Shown here: piece by piece, positions 1 through 9,491 of the stretch
How positions within the stretch are numbered: position 1 is the first letter of the stretch
Layout: every line of letters begins with the position of its first letter
Source: Thiobacillus sp.
GTDB lineage: Bacteria; Pseudomonadota; Gammaproteobacteria; Burkholderiales; Thiobacillaceae
Length of the DNA stretch: 64,000 nucleotides
Direction of reading: 5' to 3'
NCBI GenBank assembly: GCA_019459325.1
Contig: JAIBFA010000065.1
Span: forward strand, 1 to 64,000
Notes under the pieces: generated by a model
Told to the model about the DNA's origin: nothing
The model's input: the letters and a program-made list of their open reading frames with translations, nothing else
Databases searched by the model: none
Position numbers and translations under genes: made by a program

Positions 1-126
1 TGCGGTTGTTTTTGTGTTTGTGGTACCCGCCTGGGGGGTTGGGGGGTGGGTCTGGGCGGGGCCCGGCGGCGCTTATGGCTCGGCCGGGGGGTTTTTTTTT
101 TTTTTTTTTGGGGGCGGGCGTGTTTA
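1..126. other. Low-complexity contig-end sequence
   Basis: This stretch is dominated by G and T homopolymers, including a run of about 20 T around positions 91-109, unlike anything else in the window. The reading frame of the adjacent adaptor gene stops making sense where this stretch begins. I read it as low-quality sequence at a contig end, not biology. Confidence 0.7.
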
Positions 127-381
127 CCGGGGCGCCCCTTCCTCGAAATAACGGCGCTCGATGACCGCGGCAACGCGCGGACGGATTTCCACCTCGCGCG
201 AGGCTTCCAGCCGCCCGACGTATTCGAAGCTGATCGGCACGGTCTGCAGAATGACCGTTTCCACGGTCACCTGCGCCGGCGGCGGCGGCCCGCCCCCCTG
301 CGGTTGGGCCGCGTCCTGCTGTCCGCAGGCGGCAAGCAATACGGCCAGACTCAAGGCGGCTACGGGTAACAATCGGTGCAT
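124..381 (-). CDS. RND efflux periplasmic adaptor (AcrA/MexA type), 5' part only
   Basis: Eighty-five codons are readable. The protein begins with a lipoprotein signal peptide ending in the lipobox LLAAC, followed by a Pro/Gly-rich linker and the first beta-hairpin region of membrane-fusion proteins (VGRLEASREVEIRPRV, then VIERRYFEEGA). Family members are about 380 residues and bridge an inner-membrane RND pump to a TolC-type channel. The frame ends at the junk at the window edge, so the rest of the gene and the pump gene should lie to the left. The divergent TetR-family gene is the classic acrR/acrA arrangement. The truncation is probably an assembly effect, not a real stop. Confidence 0.75.
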   Translation of the reverse strand: MHRLLPVAALSLAVLLAACGQQDAAQPQGGGPPPPAQVTVETVILQTVPISFEYVGRLEASREVEIRPRVAAVIERRYFEEGAPR

Positions 382-426
382 GGCGGCACTCCCCTGACAT
401 TTATTTGCCCGCCTATGATAGGAGCA

Positions 427-442
427 TACATGCGTGAATGTA
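427..442. promoter_or_regulatory. Palindromic operator, TetR/AcrR-type
   Basis: A TACAT-N6-ATGTA inverted repeat (TACATGCGTGAATGTA) lies in the short gap between the divergent efflux-adaptor and TetR genes. It resembles the TACAT...ATGTA half-sites known for AcrR operators. I infer that the TetR protein binds here and represses both directions. Confidence 0.6.
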
Positions 443-479
443 AATTGCCGGAGGGAACACTTTCCAGGACAATACGCCC

Positions 480-1124
480 ATGGTCAAAAAAACCCGTGAA
501 GTCGCCCTCGCCACCCGTGAATCCTTGCTCGTCGCTGCACTTCAGGTTTTTCGCGAACGGGGCGTCGCTCACACGCGGCTCTCCGATGTTGCCGAACGTG
601 CCGGCGTGACGCGCGGCGCGATCTACTGGCATTTCAAGGACAAGGCCGAGCTGTTCCAGGCCGTTTGCGAGCGCGGCACCATGCCGGTGGAAGCGCTACT
701 GGCCGAGGCCAGCCAGAGCGGACAACGCGATCCGCTCGCCACGGTCAGGCAGCTTGCCCTGATGGCGCTCACCCAGCTGGCGCAGCACGCCGACACCCAG
801 GCGATGTTCGATGTCATCTTCCACAAATGCGAATTCACCGAGGAACTGGCGCAGGTGGTGGCCAAAAACGACGCCGACCGTGCGGCCTGCCTGTCGCAGG
901 TGCAGCAATTGTTCGAGCAGGCCGTCGCCTGCGGCCAACTGCCGCCCGTCACCGATACCTTCCTCGCCACGCAGGGCCTGCACGCCTACATGGTGGGGCT
1001 GATGCACGAATGGGTGCTGAACCCCGAGAGCTACGATCTCGCCGCGTGCGCGGAGCCGCTGCTCGACTGTTACTTGAGCGGACTGGCCACCCGCCCCCCG
1101 GTCTGCCGGCCGCCCGCCGGCTAG
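480..1124 (+). CDS. TetR-family efflux repressor (AcrR/TtgR-like)
   Basis: This is a 214-residue protein with a TetR N-terminal helix-turn-helix at about residues 10-57 (VFRERGVAHTRLSDVAERAGVTRGAIYWHF) and a C-terminal ligand-binding helical domain of AcrR type. Family members bind an operator as dimers and release it when drugs or hydrophobic compounds bind. It is divergent from an RND adaptor gene, with a TACAT/ATGTA palindrome between them, so it most likely represses that pump and itself. The 3' end overlaps the end of the convergent photolyase gene by four bases. Confidence 0.85.
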   Translation: MVKKTREVALATRESLLVAALQVFRERGVAHTRLSDVAERAGVTRGAIYWHFKDKAELFQAVCERGTMPVEALLAEASQSGQRDPLATVRQLALMALTQLAQHADTQAMFDVIFHKCEFTEELAQVVAKNDADRAACLSQVQQLFEQAVACGQLPPVTDTFLATQGLHAYMVGLMHEWVLNPESYDLAACAEPLLDCYLSGLATRPPVCRPPAG

Positions 1125-2557
1125 GCCGAATCCGTCGCCGCTGCCGCCTTGAACAGCGCCAGTGCCTGCAGGCGCTGGGCCGCATGCTCGACGATGGGCG
1201 CGGGGTAGGTCTGGCCGATGATCACGCCGATACGCATCTGCTCGCTGTCAGGCAGCGTCCACGGGGCGTAGATGAACTTATCCGGAACCGCAGAAAGTTC
1301 GGGCAAGTAGCGACGGATGAAATGCCCCTGCGCATCGAACCGCTCGGATTGAGTGACCGGATTGAAGATGCGAAACCAGGGCTGGGCGTCGCAACCGACC
1401 GAGGCCGCCCATTGCCAGCCACCGCTGTTGGCGGCGAGGTCGAAGTCGATCAGCCTGTCGGCGAAATATTTTTCACCGAGCCGCCAGTCGACCAGCAGGT
1501 CCTTGGTCAGGAACGAGGCAGTGAGCATGCGCAGGCGGTTGTGCATATAGCCGGTCTGGTTCAGCTGGCGCATCGCGGCATCGACCAGCGGATACCCAGT
1601 GCGCGCTTCGCACCAAGCCTCGAAATGGCCCGGCGGGTTCGGCCACGGCAGCGCGTCGTACTGTGGCTTGAAGGCATGCCCGGTGGCGACGTCGGGACGA
1701 TGCCAGAGAATCTGATGATAGAAATCGCGCCAGATCAGTTCGGCGAGCCAGGTCTGCGCGCCGCGCCCCCCTTGCTGCCAGGCCGCAGCGGCGAGCTGGC
1801 GGATGGAAACGGTGCCGAAGCGCAGGTGCACCGACAGATACGACGGCCCCTTCACGGCGGGAAAATCACGCGTCTCATGGTAGCGGTCGATGCGATCGAG
1901 GAAATCGTCGAACAGCTGCGCTCCCCCTGACATGCCGGTGGGCAGTTTCAATTCGCGCAGGTCGGAGGGGGCGAAGCCCATTTCCTGCAGGCTCGGGATC
2001 AACGTCGACTGTGCCGCCAGGCGATCGGCGTACGGTTCGACCGGATAGGCTTGCAAGTAAAACGGCGTCAAGGTTTTTAGCCAGGCATTCTTGTAAGGCG
2101 TAAAGACGCTGAAAGGCGTACCCGCGCCAGTGAGCACTTCCTCACGTTCGAAGATCACCGCGTCCTTGGTGTCATGCACGGCAATCTTGCGCTGCATCAG
2201 CGCCGCCCCGACAGCGGCGTCGCGTGCCAGCGCGGCGGGGTCGTCGTCGTGGTTGAAGAACACGGCGTCCACCTTGAGCCCGATTGCCAGCCGCTCGATC
2301 TCTTCACGCGCAACGCCATATCGCACGACCAGGCCGCCGCCCCGCGCCTGCAGCGCCTGCTGCAATTCGACGACGCTGGCATGAATGAACTCGACCCGGC
2401 GGTCGGCCAGGTCGGCCAGCGCATCCAGGATGTCGCGATCGAAAACGAAGGCGCAGACCACCTGCCGGGACTGCTTGAGCGCATGGTAGAGCGCGGCATG
2501 GTCGAAGTCGCGCAGATCGCGCCGAAACCAGACCAGGGCACGGGCATATACAGGCAT
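1121..2557 (-). CDS. phrB: Deoxyribodipyrimidine photolyase
   Basis: This 478-residue cryptochrome/photolyase-family protein repairs UV-induced cyclobutane pyrimidine dimers using light and FADH-. The N-terminal Rossmann-like antenna domain starts ALVWFRRDLRDFDHAAL. The C-terminal FAD domain shows the typical motifs ELIWRDFYHQI, GYPLVDAAMRQL and MHNRLRMLTASFLTKDLL, then LANNSGGWQW-type sequence (here LAANSGGWQWAAS). Length and motifs fit class I CPD photolyases. It is a single gene, tail-to-tail with the TetR gene. Confidence 0.93.
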   Translation of the reverse strand: MPVYARALVWFRRDLRDFDHAALYHALKQSRQVVCAFVFDRDILDALADLADRRVEFIHASVVELQQALQARGGGLVVRYGVAREEIERLAIGLKVDAVFFNHDDDPAALARDAAVGAALMQRKIAVHDTKDAVIFEREEVLTGAGTPFSVFTPYKNAWLKTLTPFYLQAYPVEPYADRLAAQSTLIPSLQEMGFAPSDLRELKLPTGMSGGAQLFDDFLDRIDRYHETRDFPAVKGPSYLSVHLRFGTVSIRQLAAAAWQQGGRGAQTWLAELIWRDFYHQILWHRPDVATGHAFKPQYDALPWPNPPGHFEAWCEARTGYPLVDAAMRQLNQTGYMHNRLRMLTASFLTKDLLVDWRLGEKYFADRLIDFDLAANSGGWQWAASVGCDAQPWFRIFNPVTQSERFDAQGHFIRRYLPELSAVPDKFIYAPWTLPDSEQMRIGVIIGQTYPAPIVEHAAQRLQALALFKAAAATDSA

Positions 2558-2642
2558 CGGGCGTTCTGGTCGCTATAGTGGTAGAAGGGGACGCAAAAAG
2601 GGTGTTTGCTGAATTGAGGCAGATTACAATGGGAACGCAATC

Positions 2643-3200
2643 ATGGATACCGTCAACCTCACCCACAATTTTCTGATCGCCATGCCGGGCATGGTCGACC
2701 CCAATTTCAACGGCACGCTGACCTATATCTGCGACCACAGCGAGCAGGGTGCGCTGGGGGTGGTGGTCAACCGGCCGATCGACCTCGATTTGTCGACACT
2801 GTTCGAGCAGATCGGGCTGTCCCTGCCCGAACGCCTGCAGAAGAAAACGGTGTATTTTGGCGGTCCGGTGCAGACCGAACGCGGCTTCGTGCTGCACACG
2901 CCGCCGCAGACCTTCAGTTCCACACTCACCGTCAACGACGCGGTCAGCCTCACCACCTCGAAGGACGTGCTGGAAGCGGTGAGCCAGGGCGCAGGACCGG
3001 AAAAATTCATGGTGTCGCTGGGCTACGCGGGTTGGTCGGCCGGCCAGCTGGAAGATGAAATCAAGCAGAACGCCTGGCTGTCGGTGGCGGCCGACCCGCA
3101 GGTGATATTCGACCTGGCGCCCGAAGACCGTCTGCCTGCCGCGATGAAGTTGCTCGGCATCGACTTCGCCAGCCTGTCCGAAGAAGCCGGGCACGCTTGA
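2643..3200 (+). CDS. YqgE/AlgH family protein
   Basis: This is a 185-residue member of the DUF179 (YqgE/AlgH) family, with the typical opening [18 protein letters not shown], the internal [10 protein letters not shown] and the later [14 protein letters not shown]. Its biochemical role is unresolved; AlgH was linked to alginate regulation in Pseudomonas. It lies upstream of ruvX, a very common neighbour, and starts a tight plus-strand run through the pyrimidine genes. Confidence 0.9.
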   Translation: MDTVNLTHNFLIAMPGMVDPNFNGTLTYICDHSEQGALGVVVNRPIDLDLSTLFEQIGLSLPERLQKKTVYFGGPVQTERGFVLHTPPQTFSSTLTVNDAVSLTTSKDVLEAVSQGAGPEKFMVSLGYAGWSAGQLEDEIKQNAWLSVAADPQVIFDLAPEDRLPAAMKLLGIDFASLSEEAGHA

Positions 3201-3634
3201 ACCCGGAACATACCCACGGCACGGTGCTGGCCTTCGACCTCGGGCTGAAGCGCACCGGCGTCGCCTCGGGCGATCTGTCGATCGGGATCGCCCATCCGCT
3301 TTCCGTCATCCAGGCCGGTTCCAACGACGAGCGGCTCGCCGTCATCGCCAAATTGATCGCCGAATGGCAGCCGGTGCTGCTGGTGCTGGGCCTGCCCACT
3401 CATGCCGACGGCGGCGAACACGAAATGACACGGGTAGCCAAAAACTTCGCGCGCAAACTAGAATCCCGATTCGATCTGCCCGTGTTTCTGGTGGACGAGC
3501 GTCACACCAGCACCGCGGCCGAATCCGAACTGCACGAACGCGGCATCCACGGCAAGAAGAACAAGGCGCTGATTGACGCCGTCGCCGCCCAACTGATACT
3601 GCAAGGATTTTTTGATGCACGCCTCATTGCCTGA
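3197..3634 (+). CDS. ruvX: Putative Holliday-junction resolvase RuvX (YqgF)
   Basis: This 145-residue RNase H-fold protein has the N-terminal metal-binding motif [13 protein letters not shown] and the C-terminal motif LVDERHTS characteristic of YqgF/RuvX. Family members are implicated in Holliday-junction resolution and in 16S rRNA 5'-end maturation. The start is a TTG overlapping the TGA stop of the algH-like gene (TTGA), which suggests translational coupling. Confidence 0.88.
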   Translation: MNPEHTHGTVLAFDLGLKRTGVASGDLSIGIAHPLSVIQAGSNDERLAVIAKLIAEWQPVLLVLGLPTHADGGEHEMTRVAKNFARKLESRFDLPVFLVDERHTSTAAESELHERGIHGKKNKALIDAVAAQLILQGFFDARLIA

Positions 3635-4109
3635 CGTCGACCCGCTGATTGCGCGACTGGCTGACGCCATTGCGCCGACCCTCACCCCGGATACCGTCAT
3701 CGTCGGCATCCACACCGGCGGCGTGTGGGTGGCCGAACGCCTGCATGCGATCCTCCACTGCGCCCTGCCGCTCGGTACGCTCGATATCTCCTTCTACCGC
3801 GACGACTTTTCGCGCATCGGCCTGCATCCGCAAGTGAAGCCGTCCAACCTCCCTTTCGATCTTGAAGGCCGCGACATCGTGCTGGTCGACGACGTGTTGC
3901 ACAGCGGGCGCACGGTGCGCGCGGCGATGAACGAACTGTTCGACTATGGCCGGCCCGCCTCGATCCGCCTGGCGGTACTGGTCGACCGCGGCAGCCACGA
4001 GTTGCCGATCCGCCCCGACTTCACGGGGCTCACACTCGACGTCCCGCCTCATCAAAACATCAATCTATCTCGCCTCGACGACGGCCATTTGACCCTATCC
4101 CTTGCATGA
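3615..4109 (+). CDS. pyrR: PyrR: pyrimidine regulatory protein / uracil phosphoribosyltransferase
   Basis: This 164-residue type I phosphoribosyltransferase fold has the PRPP-binding loop [19 protein letters not shown]. In Gram-positive bacteria PyrR attenuates pyr operons by binding mRNA and has weak uracil phosphoribosyltransferase activity; in proteobacteria its regulatory role is less clear. ATG 3615 is preferred over the immediately preceding TTG. The start lies inside the end of ruvX and the stop overlaps pyrB by ATGA, so it is co-transcribed with pyrB and pyrC'. Confidence 0.88.
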   Translation: MHASLPDVDPLIARLADAIAPTLTPDTVIVGIHTGGVWVAERLHAILHCALPLGTLDISFYRDDFSRIGLHPQVKPSNLPFDLEGRDIVLVDDVLHSGRTVRAAMNELFDYGRPASIRLAVLVDRGSHELPIRPDFTGLTLDVPPHQNINLSRLDDGHLTLSLA

Positions 4110-5059
4110 ATCTACAACTCACTTCTGACGGCAGGCTGCGCCACCTGCTCACGCTTGACGGCCTGCCGCGCGCCATCCTGACGCAGATACTCGATACCGC
4201 TGAATCCTTCATGGACGTCGGCGAGCGCGAGGTGAAGAAAGTCCCGCTCTTGCGCGGCAAGTCGATTTTCAATTTGTTCTTCGAGCCGTCGACGCGCACC
4301 CGCACCACCTTTGAAATCGCGGCCAAGCGACTGTCCGCCGACGTCGTCAACCTCAACATCGCCACCTCCAGCCAGACCAAGGGCGAGGCGATCCTCGACA
4401 CCGTCGACAACCTCGCCGCGATGCACGCCGACATGTTCATCGTGCGTCACGCGCAGTCGGGCGCGGCGCACTTCATCGCGCGCCATGTGGCGCCGCACAT
4501 CTCAGTCGTCAACGCCGGCGACGGCCGCCATGCGCACCCGACGCAGGGCCTCCTGGACATGTTCACCATCCGCCGCTTCAAAGGCGAGTTTCACAACCTG
4601 ACCGTGGCCATCGTCGGCGACGTGCTGCACTCGCGCGTGGCGCGCTCGCAGATCCACGCGCTCACCACGCTGGGGGTGCCGGAAGTCCGCGTGATCGGCC
4701 CCAAAACCCTGCTCCCCGCGGGGGTCGAACAGATGGGCGTCAAGGTGTTCCACAACATGGAAGCCGGTCTCGCCGGCTGCGACGTGATCATCATGCTGCG
4801 ACTGCAGAACGAGCGCATGAAGGGCGCCTTGCTGCCCTCCGCGCAGGAGTACTTCAAATTCTTCGGACTGACTCCGGAAAAACTCGCGCTGGCAAAACCG
4901 GATGCCATCGTGATGCACCCCGGCCCGATGAACCGCGGCGTCGAGATCGATTCAGAAGTCGCCGACGGTCCGCAGTCAGTGATCCTGCCGCAGGTGACCT
5001 ACGGCATTGCCGTGCGGATGGCGGTGATGGCTTTGCTCGCAGGGACAGGAAACGCATGA
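4106..5059 (+). CDS. pyrB: Aspartate carbamoyltransferase catalytic subunit
   Basis: This is a 317-residue catalytic chain that condenses carbamoyl phosphate and aspartate to carbamoyl aspartate in UMP synthesis. It carries the carbamoyl-phosphate loop [12 protein letters not shown], the [11 protein letters not shown] motif and the C-terminal [12 protein letters not shown]. Start and stop both overlap neighbours by four bases (ATGA). The partner downstream is a catalytically degenerate dihydroorotase homologue, the arrangement in which the two proteins form a dodecameric complex in Pseudomonas. Confidence 0.95.
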   Translation: MNLQLTSDGRLRHLLTLDGLPRAILTQILDTAESFMDVGEREVKKVPLLRGKSIFNLFFEPSTRTRTTFEIAAKRLSADVVNLNIATSSQTKGEAILDTVDNLAAMHADMFIVRHAQSGAAHFIARHVAPHISVVNAGDGRHAHPTQGLLDMFTIRRFKGEFHNLTVAIVGDVLHSRVARSQIHALTTLGVPEVRVIGPKTLLPAGVEQMGVKVFHNMEAGLAGCDVIIMLRLQNERMKGALLPSAQEYFKFFGLTPEKLALAKPDAIVMHPGPMNRGVEIDSEVADGPQSVILPQVTYGIAVRMAVMALLAGTGNA

Positions 5060-6336
5060 AGATCCACATCAAACAAGGTCGCGTGATCGACCCGATGAAT
5101 GCGCGCGACGAAGTCGCCGACATGTTCGTGGCGGCAGGCAAGATTGTCGCCATCGGCCACGCGCCGGCCGATTTCCACGCCAACCGCACCCTCGATGCCA
5201 GCGGCCTCGTCGTCTGTCCCGGTCTGGTCGACCTGTCGGTACGGCTGCGCGAGCCCGGCTTCGAATACCGCGCCACGCTGGAATCGGAAATGCTCGCCGC
5301 CGCCGCCGGCGGCATCACCTCGCTCGCCTGCCCACCGGATACCGACCCGCCGCTAGACGAGCCGGGACTGGTCGAGATGCTGAAATTCCGCGCCAGGAAC
5401 CTCCCGGGGCCGCGCGTCTATCCGATCGGCGCGATGACGCAAAAGCTCGAAGGCACCATGCTGACCGAGATGGCCGAGCTGACCGAAGCGGGCTGCCGCG
5501 CGTTTACCCAGGCCGATGCGCCGATGACCGACACCCAGGTGCTGCTGCGCGCGATGGAATACGCCGCCACCTTCGGCTTCAGCCTGTGGCTGCGACCGCA
5601 GGACGTCTCGCTGGCACGCGGCGGAGTCGCGCACGACGGCGCCGTGGCCACGCGTCTGGGCTTGCCCGGCATTCCTGCCCTGGCCGAAACCGTGGCGCTG
5701 GCGACCATCCTGCAACTGACGCGCGAAACCGGCGCACGCGTGCATATCGCGCGCCTGTCGACGCGGGAGGGCATCGCCATGGTGCGCGCGGCCAAGGCAC
5801 AGGGCCTGGCTGTCACCTGCGACGTCGCCGCCACCCATTTACATCTGTCGGAAAACGACCTCATCAGCTTCGATTCGCACCTGCATCTGGTGCCGCCGCT
5901 GCGGAGCCTGCGCGACCGCGATGCCATCCGCGAAGCGCTGCGCGACGGTTCCATCGACGCGCTGTGCTCCGATCACACCCCGGTCGATGAAGACGAGAAG
6001 CAGGTCCCGTTCGGCGAATCGGCCCCCGGCGCCTCCGGGGTCGAACTGCTGCTGCCACTGACGCTTAAATGGGCGCGTGAAATGGGCGTCCCGCTGATGC
6101 AGGCCATTGATCTGCTCTCGTGGAAACCTGCGCAGATTCTGGGCGTTCCCGGCGGCAACTTGAGCGTCGGCAGTTGTGCCGATATCTGCATTTTCGACGA
6201 GACGGCCGAGTGGGTCGTCACCCCGAAAACGCTGGCCAGCCAGGGCGATAACACCCCCTTCCTCAATCATCCGATGCAAGGTCGCGTGCGTTACACCCTG
6301 ATCGACGGCCATCTCGACTTTGAAGCCCCGCATTGA
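5056..6336 (+). CDS. Dihydroorotase-like PyrC' (predicted inactive)
   Basis: This 426-residue protein has the full amidohydrolase fold of class I dihydroorotases. The zinc-binding HxH that should follow PGLVDL is SVR ([16 protein letters not shown]), so two metal ligands are missing. The LCSDHTP segment with its Asp is still present. The same loss is known for the PyrC' partner of aspartate carbamoyltransferase in Pseudomonas, where it is structural. I infer a non-catalytic ATCase scaffold here, with an active PyrC elsewhere in the genome. The start overlaps pyrB by ATGA. Confidence 0.88.
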   Translation: MKIHIKQGRVIDPMNARDEVADMFVAAGKIVAIGHAPADFHANRTLDASGLVVCPGLVDLSVRLREPGFEYRATLESEMLAAAAGGITSLACPPDTDPPLDEPGLVEMLKFRARNLPGPRVYPIGAMTQKLEGTMLTEMAELTEAGCRAFTQADAPMTDTQVLLRAMEYAATFGFSLWLRPQDVSLARGGVAHDGAVATRLGLPGIPALAETVALATILQLTRETGARVHIARLSTREGIAMVRAAKAQGLAVTCDVAATHLHLSENDLISFDSHLHLVPPLRSLRDRDAIREALRDGSIDALCSDHTPVDEDEKQVPFGESAPGASGVELLLPLTLKWAREMGVPLMQAIDLLSWKPAQILGVPGGNLSVGSCADICIFDETAEWVVTPKTLASQGDNTPFLNHPMQGRVRYTLIDGHLDFEAPH

Positions 6337-6355
6337 GACACGCAGGGTCATCCCC

Positions 6356-6374
6356 GGCGGGTAAATTTCCCGCC
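6356..6374. other. Small inverted repeat directly before the lnt start
   Basis: GGCGGG-TAAATTT-CCCGCC forms a 6-bp stem with a 7-nt loop and ends one base before the ATG at 6375. If it folds in the pyrC'-lnt mRNA it would occupy the ribosome-binding region. It may tune lnt translation, or the real start may be the upstream TTG at 6333. Confidence 0.4.
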
Positions 6375-7874
6375 ATGCCTCGCGTGTCTTTCCCTGTGCT
6401 GCTGATGAGTCTGCTTGCCGGCGCGCTGGCCGTCGCCGGCTTCGCTCCGCTCGGCGTCTGGCCCTTGCCCATCCTGAGTCTGGCCGTGTTGTTCGCCCTG
6501 CTGGCCCGCACCTCCTCCCTGCGTGCCGGCTTCGTCATTGGCTTTGTGTGGGGACTGGGCTTTTTCATTGCCGGGGTGAGCTGGGTGTTCGTCAGCCTGT
6601 CGGTGTACGGTGGCATGCCGGCGTGGCTGGCGGCGCTCGCGACCTTTTTGTTTTGCGCCTTCCTCGCATTGTTTCCCGCGACAGTGGGTGCGCTGCAGGC
6701 GCGCTGGCCCGTCCCGCCCACGCTGCGTCTGCTGGTGCTGATCCCACTCGCGTGGGGCGTGACGGAATGGGTGCGCGGCTGGATATTCACCGGCTTCCCG
6801 TGGCTGGTGACGGGCTATTCGCAGGTACCGGCCAGCCCGCTGGCGGGCTATGCGCCGCTGGTCGGCGTGTACGGGGTGTCTTTCCTGCTGGCGCTGATCT
6901 CGGCACTGCTGGCGTGGAGCGTGACGACGCGGGCCCGGCAGGCACAACGAGCCTGGGCCGCGGTGGCAATCGTGGCGCTGGGAGTCGGGGGTCAGGCCCT
7001 GCGCGGCGTTGCCTGGACGACGCCGGACGGTGCGCCGACAACGGTCGCGCTGCTGCAGGGCAATATCCCGCAGGACATGAAATGGCGACCGGAGAAAACG
7101 CTGGCCACGCTGGAGAGCTACGCGCGCATGGCCGCCGCCTCGCCCGCGCAACTGATCGTGCTGCCGGAAACCGCGCTGCCGCTATTCGAATCCGATCTTC
7201 CCGACACCTATCGGGCCGGGTTGGCATCCCTCGGCCAGGAAAATGGGGGCGATGTGCTGACCGGCCTGCCCACCGGATCGCCGCAGGGCGCCTATTTCAA
7301 TAGCGTCATCAGCCTCGGCGCCGCGCCCAGCCAGCGTTACCACAAGGTCCATCTGGTGCCGTTCGGCGAATACATCCCGCTCAAAGCCGTATGGGGCTGG
7401 GTGATCGAGGTGCTGCGCATTCCGCTGTCGGATTTTGCGCGCGGCGCCCTCGACCAGCGCCCGCTCGCCATCGGCGGCCAGCGGGTGGCGGCCAACATCT
7501 GTTACGAAGATGCCTTCGGCGAGGAAATCATCCGCCAGTTGCCCGAAGCGAGCGTACTGGTTAACGTGAGCAATCTGGCCTGGTTCGGCGATTCGTTCGC
7601 GCCCTGGCAGCACGCCCAGATGTCGCAGATGCGCGCGCTGGAAACCGGACGCATGATGCTGCGCGCCACCAATACTGGCGTCACCGCGATCATCGATGCA
7701 CAGGGCCGGATGCTGGTCAGCCTGCCGCTCTTCACCAGCGGCAGTCTTTCCGGCGTCATCCAGGGCTACGCGGGCAGCACGCCGTATGCGCGCTGGGGCA
7801 ACGCGCCCGTGCTGGCGCTATGGGGGATGTTGGGAATCGGGCTGCTGGGCGCCGCGTTCAGGCGGCAGCCCTGA
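6375..7874 (+). CDS. lnt: Apolipoprotein N-acyltransferase
   Basis: This inner-membrane enzyme transfers the third acyl chain to the N-terminal cysteine of lipoproteins. It is 499 residues from ATG 6375. About six N-terminal transmembrane helices are followed by a periplasmic nitrilase-type domain carrying the catalytic triad Glu (LIVLPETALPLF), Lys (YHKVHLVPFGEYIP) and Cys (NICYEDAFGEE). A longer form from TTG 6333 would add 14 residues overlapping the pyrC' stop, but ATG 6375 gives a normal hydrophobic start. The last 17 bases overlap the convergent GGDEF gene. Confidence 0.92.
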   Translation: MPRVSFPVLLMSLLAGALAVAGFAPLGVWPLPILSLAVLFALLARTSSLRAGFVIGFVWGLGFFIAGVSWVFVSLSVYGGMPAWLAALATFLFCAFLALFPATVGALQARWPVPPTLRLLVLIPLAWGVTEWVRGWIFTGFPWLVTGYSQVPASPLAGYAPLVGVYGVSFLLALISALLAWSVTTRARQAQRAWAAVAIVALGVGGQALRGVAWTTPDGAPTTVALLQGNIPQDMKWRPEKTLATLESYARMAAASPAQLIVLPETALPLFESDLPDTYRAGLASLGQENGGDVLTGLPTGSPQGAYFNSVISLGAAPSQRYHKVHLVPFGEYIPLKAVWGWVIEVLRIPLSDFARGALDQRPLAIGGQRVAANICYEDAFGEEIIRQLPEASVLVNVSNLAWFGDSFAPWQHAQMSQMRALETGRMMLRATNTGVTAIIDAQGRMLVSLPLFTSGSLSGVIQGYAGSTPYARWGNAPVLALWGMLGIGLLGAAFRRQP

Positions 7875-9306
7875 TACGCGTGGCGTTGCGCCCCCCGCGT
7901 TTTGCTTCCAGCAATGCGGCGTCGGCGCGTGCCAGCGCCTCGTTTTCTTCCTTGTCTTCTCGGCTGTATTCGGACAGGCCACCGCTCCACGACAGCTTCT
8001 GCGTCACCCCGGGAATGAGCTCCACGCTTTCGGGCATGTTGGCGCGCAGGCGCTCGGACAGCTCCTGCGCGCGATCCAGCGGGGTGAAGGGGAACAGCAC
8101 GCAGAACTCGTCGCCGCCCAGGCGGGCGATGAAGTCGCTGTTGCGCAGGCACGTCTTCAGGGCATTGCCGAACTTGATGATGAGCTGATCGCCCGCCTCG
8201 TGGCCGAAGGTGTCATTGACCTGCTTGAAGTTGTCGATGTCCATGATCAGCAGGCTATGCGACCAGCCGTCTTTCAGGCTGGCGAACAGTTCCTTCTGCT
8301 TTTCATCGAAGCTGCGCCGGTTGTTGACCTTGGACAGGTGATCGAGTCGCGCCTGCGTCGTGACTTCCTTCTGCCGCCCCAGCATGACCTTGCCAAGCTT
8401 CAGCATGGTCTCGAGCGGCGTCTGAAACTCTGCGAGGCTGACCGGATAATCAGCACGCAGCCGCTGCTGGCGCAAATCGTTCGTGAATTTCACCAGCATG
8501 CGCAGGTTGTCGGTGACCCGGTTGCGCACCGCCAGCGTAAACGCCATGACCAGAATGGCGACCACCAGACTGGCGACCAGCCAGCCCAGCATATAGGGCG
8601 CGATGTTTTCGACCACCGGCGTAACGGGACGCCACACCGCGATCTGCCAGGGCGTGCCGGCCAGCGCGATCAGGGTGGGATGGGCGTTGCGCTTGATCGC
8701 CTGGTTGCCACGCCGCATCAGCACCATGGCGACATCGCCCGCCTCGCTTTGCTGCAATTCGGCATAGGCGGCGGCGTCCGGCAGCGGCAGCGTGTCGAAC
8801 AATGCCTGCAACTGCGGCACGCTCTGCTCGACGATGACGAAGCCGAGTCGTTTGCCCTCGCTGTCCACCACGGGATGCGACAGCGAGAGATTGAAGGTGG
8901 CGGAGGCCGTCGCCCCGCCACCCTCCCGCCCGGCATTGGCCAGCAGCCGCCGGGTATCGCCCGGCAGGAAACCCGGCAACAACTGGCGCTGGCCATCGGT
9001 GACGAACAGCACGGTCGCGTCCTGATTCAGGGCGTGCAGGTTGGCGGCCTGCGCCTGACACACCTCCGGGGCGATGCTGGCGAAACACGCCAGCGTTTGC
9101 GGATGGGCTGCAATCCGCGCAGCACTGCGTTGCATGGCATCGGCCATGAATTCGATCTGGGTGGCCATCACTGGCTTGTCGAATTCTTCGACCGCGGGCG
9201 GCGCCTGCGGCCGCGACAGGTAAATTGCGGACGTGACGAGTCCTGACAACAGCACCAAGGCTGCTGCCAGGATCAGGCCAAACCGCAATATGGATACGTG
9301 GGGCAT
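7858..9306 (-). CDS. Membrane-bound diguanylate cyclase (GGDEF)
   Basis: This 482-residue protein has an N-terminal transmembrane helix, a periplasmic region of about 220 residues resembling a Cache-type sensor, a second helix (about 243-265), and a C-terminal GGDEF domain with an intact active site RLGGDEFCVLFPF. It should make cyclic-di-GMP from two GTP in response to a periplasmic cue. No EAL domain is present. An RxxD-type inhibitory site upstream of GGDEF is not obvious. Its 3' end overlaps the end of lnt. Confidence 0.9.
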   Translation of the reverse strand: MPHVSILRFGLILAAALVLLSGLVTSAIYLSRPQAPPAVEEFDKPVMATQIEFMADAMQRSAARIAAHPQTLACFASIAPEVCQAQAANLHALNQDATVLFVTDGQRQLLPGFLPGDTRRLLANAGREGGGATASATFNLSLSHPVVDSEGKRLGFVIVEQSVPQLQALFDTLPLPDAAAYAELQQSEAGDVAMVLMRRGNQAIKRNAHPTLIALAGTPWQIAVWRPVTPVVENIAPYMLGWLVASLVVAILVMAFTLAVRNRVTDNLRMLVKFTNDLRQQRLRADYPVSLAEFQTPLETMLKLGKVMLGRQKEVTTQARLDHLSKVNNRRSFDEKQKELFASLKDGWSHSLLIMDIDNFKQVNDTFGHEAGDQLIIKFGNALKTCLRNSDFIARLGGDEFCVLFPFTPLDRAQELSERLRANMPESVELIPGVTQKLSWSGGLSEYSREDKEENEALARADAALLEAKRGGRNATRIRAAA

Positions 9307-9431
9307 GACGTATGCGCCAACCGGCTCTCCAACCTCTTATGTTTATGGTGTCTCCGCAATGGCAGGCGCCCAGCTTCAGGCACGCTGCCGACATGGCGCT
9401 GTTAGCAGCAAAATCCATGCCCTGACAGGAT

Positions 9432-9461
9432 CGCACCCGGCAGGTTCCCCTGCCGGGTGCG
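9432..9461. terminator. Strong 13-bp hairpin downstream of dut
   Basis: CGCACCCGGCAGG and CCTGCCGGGTGCG form a perfect 13-bp stem with a TTCC loop between dut and the GGDEF gene, both minus strand. There is no U-tract on either side, so it is a terminator-like or RNA-stabilising hairpin, not a canonical intrinsic terminator. Confidence 0.55.
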
Positions 9462-9491
9462 GCTATCTGTCCCGTGTAAAAAAATCCGACA

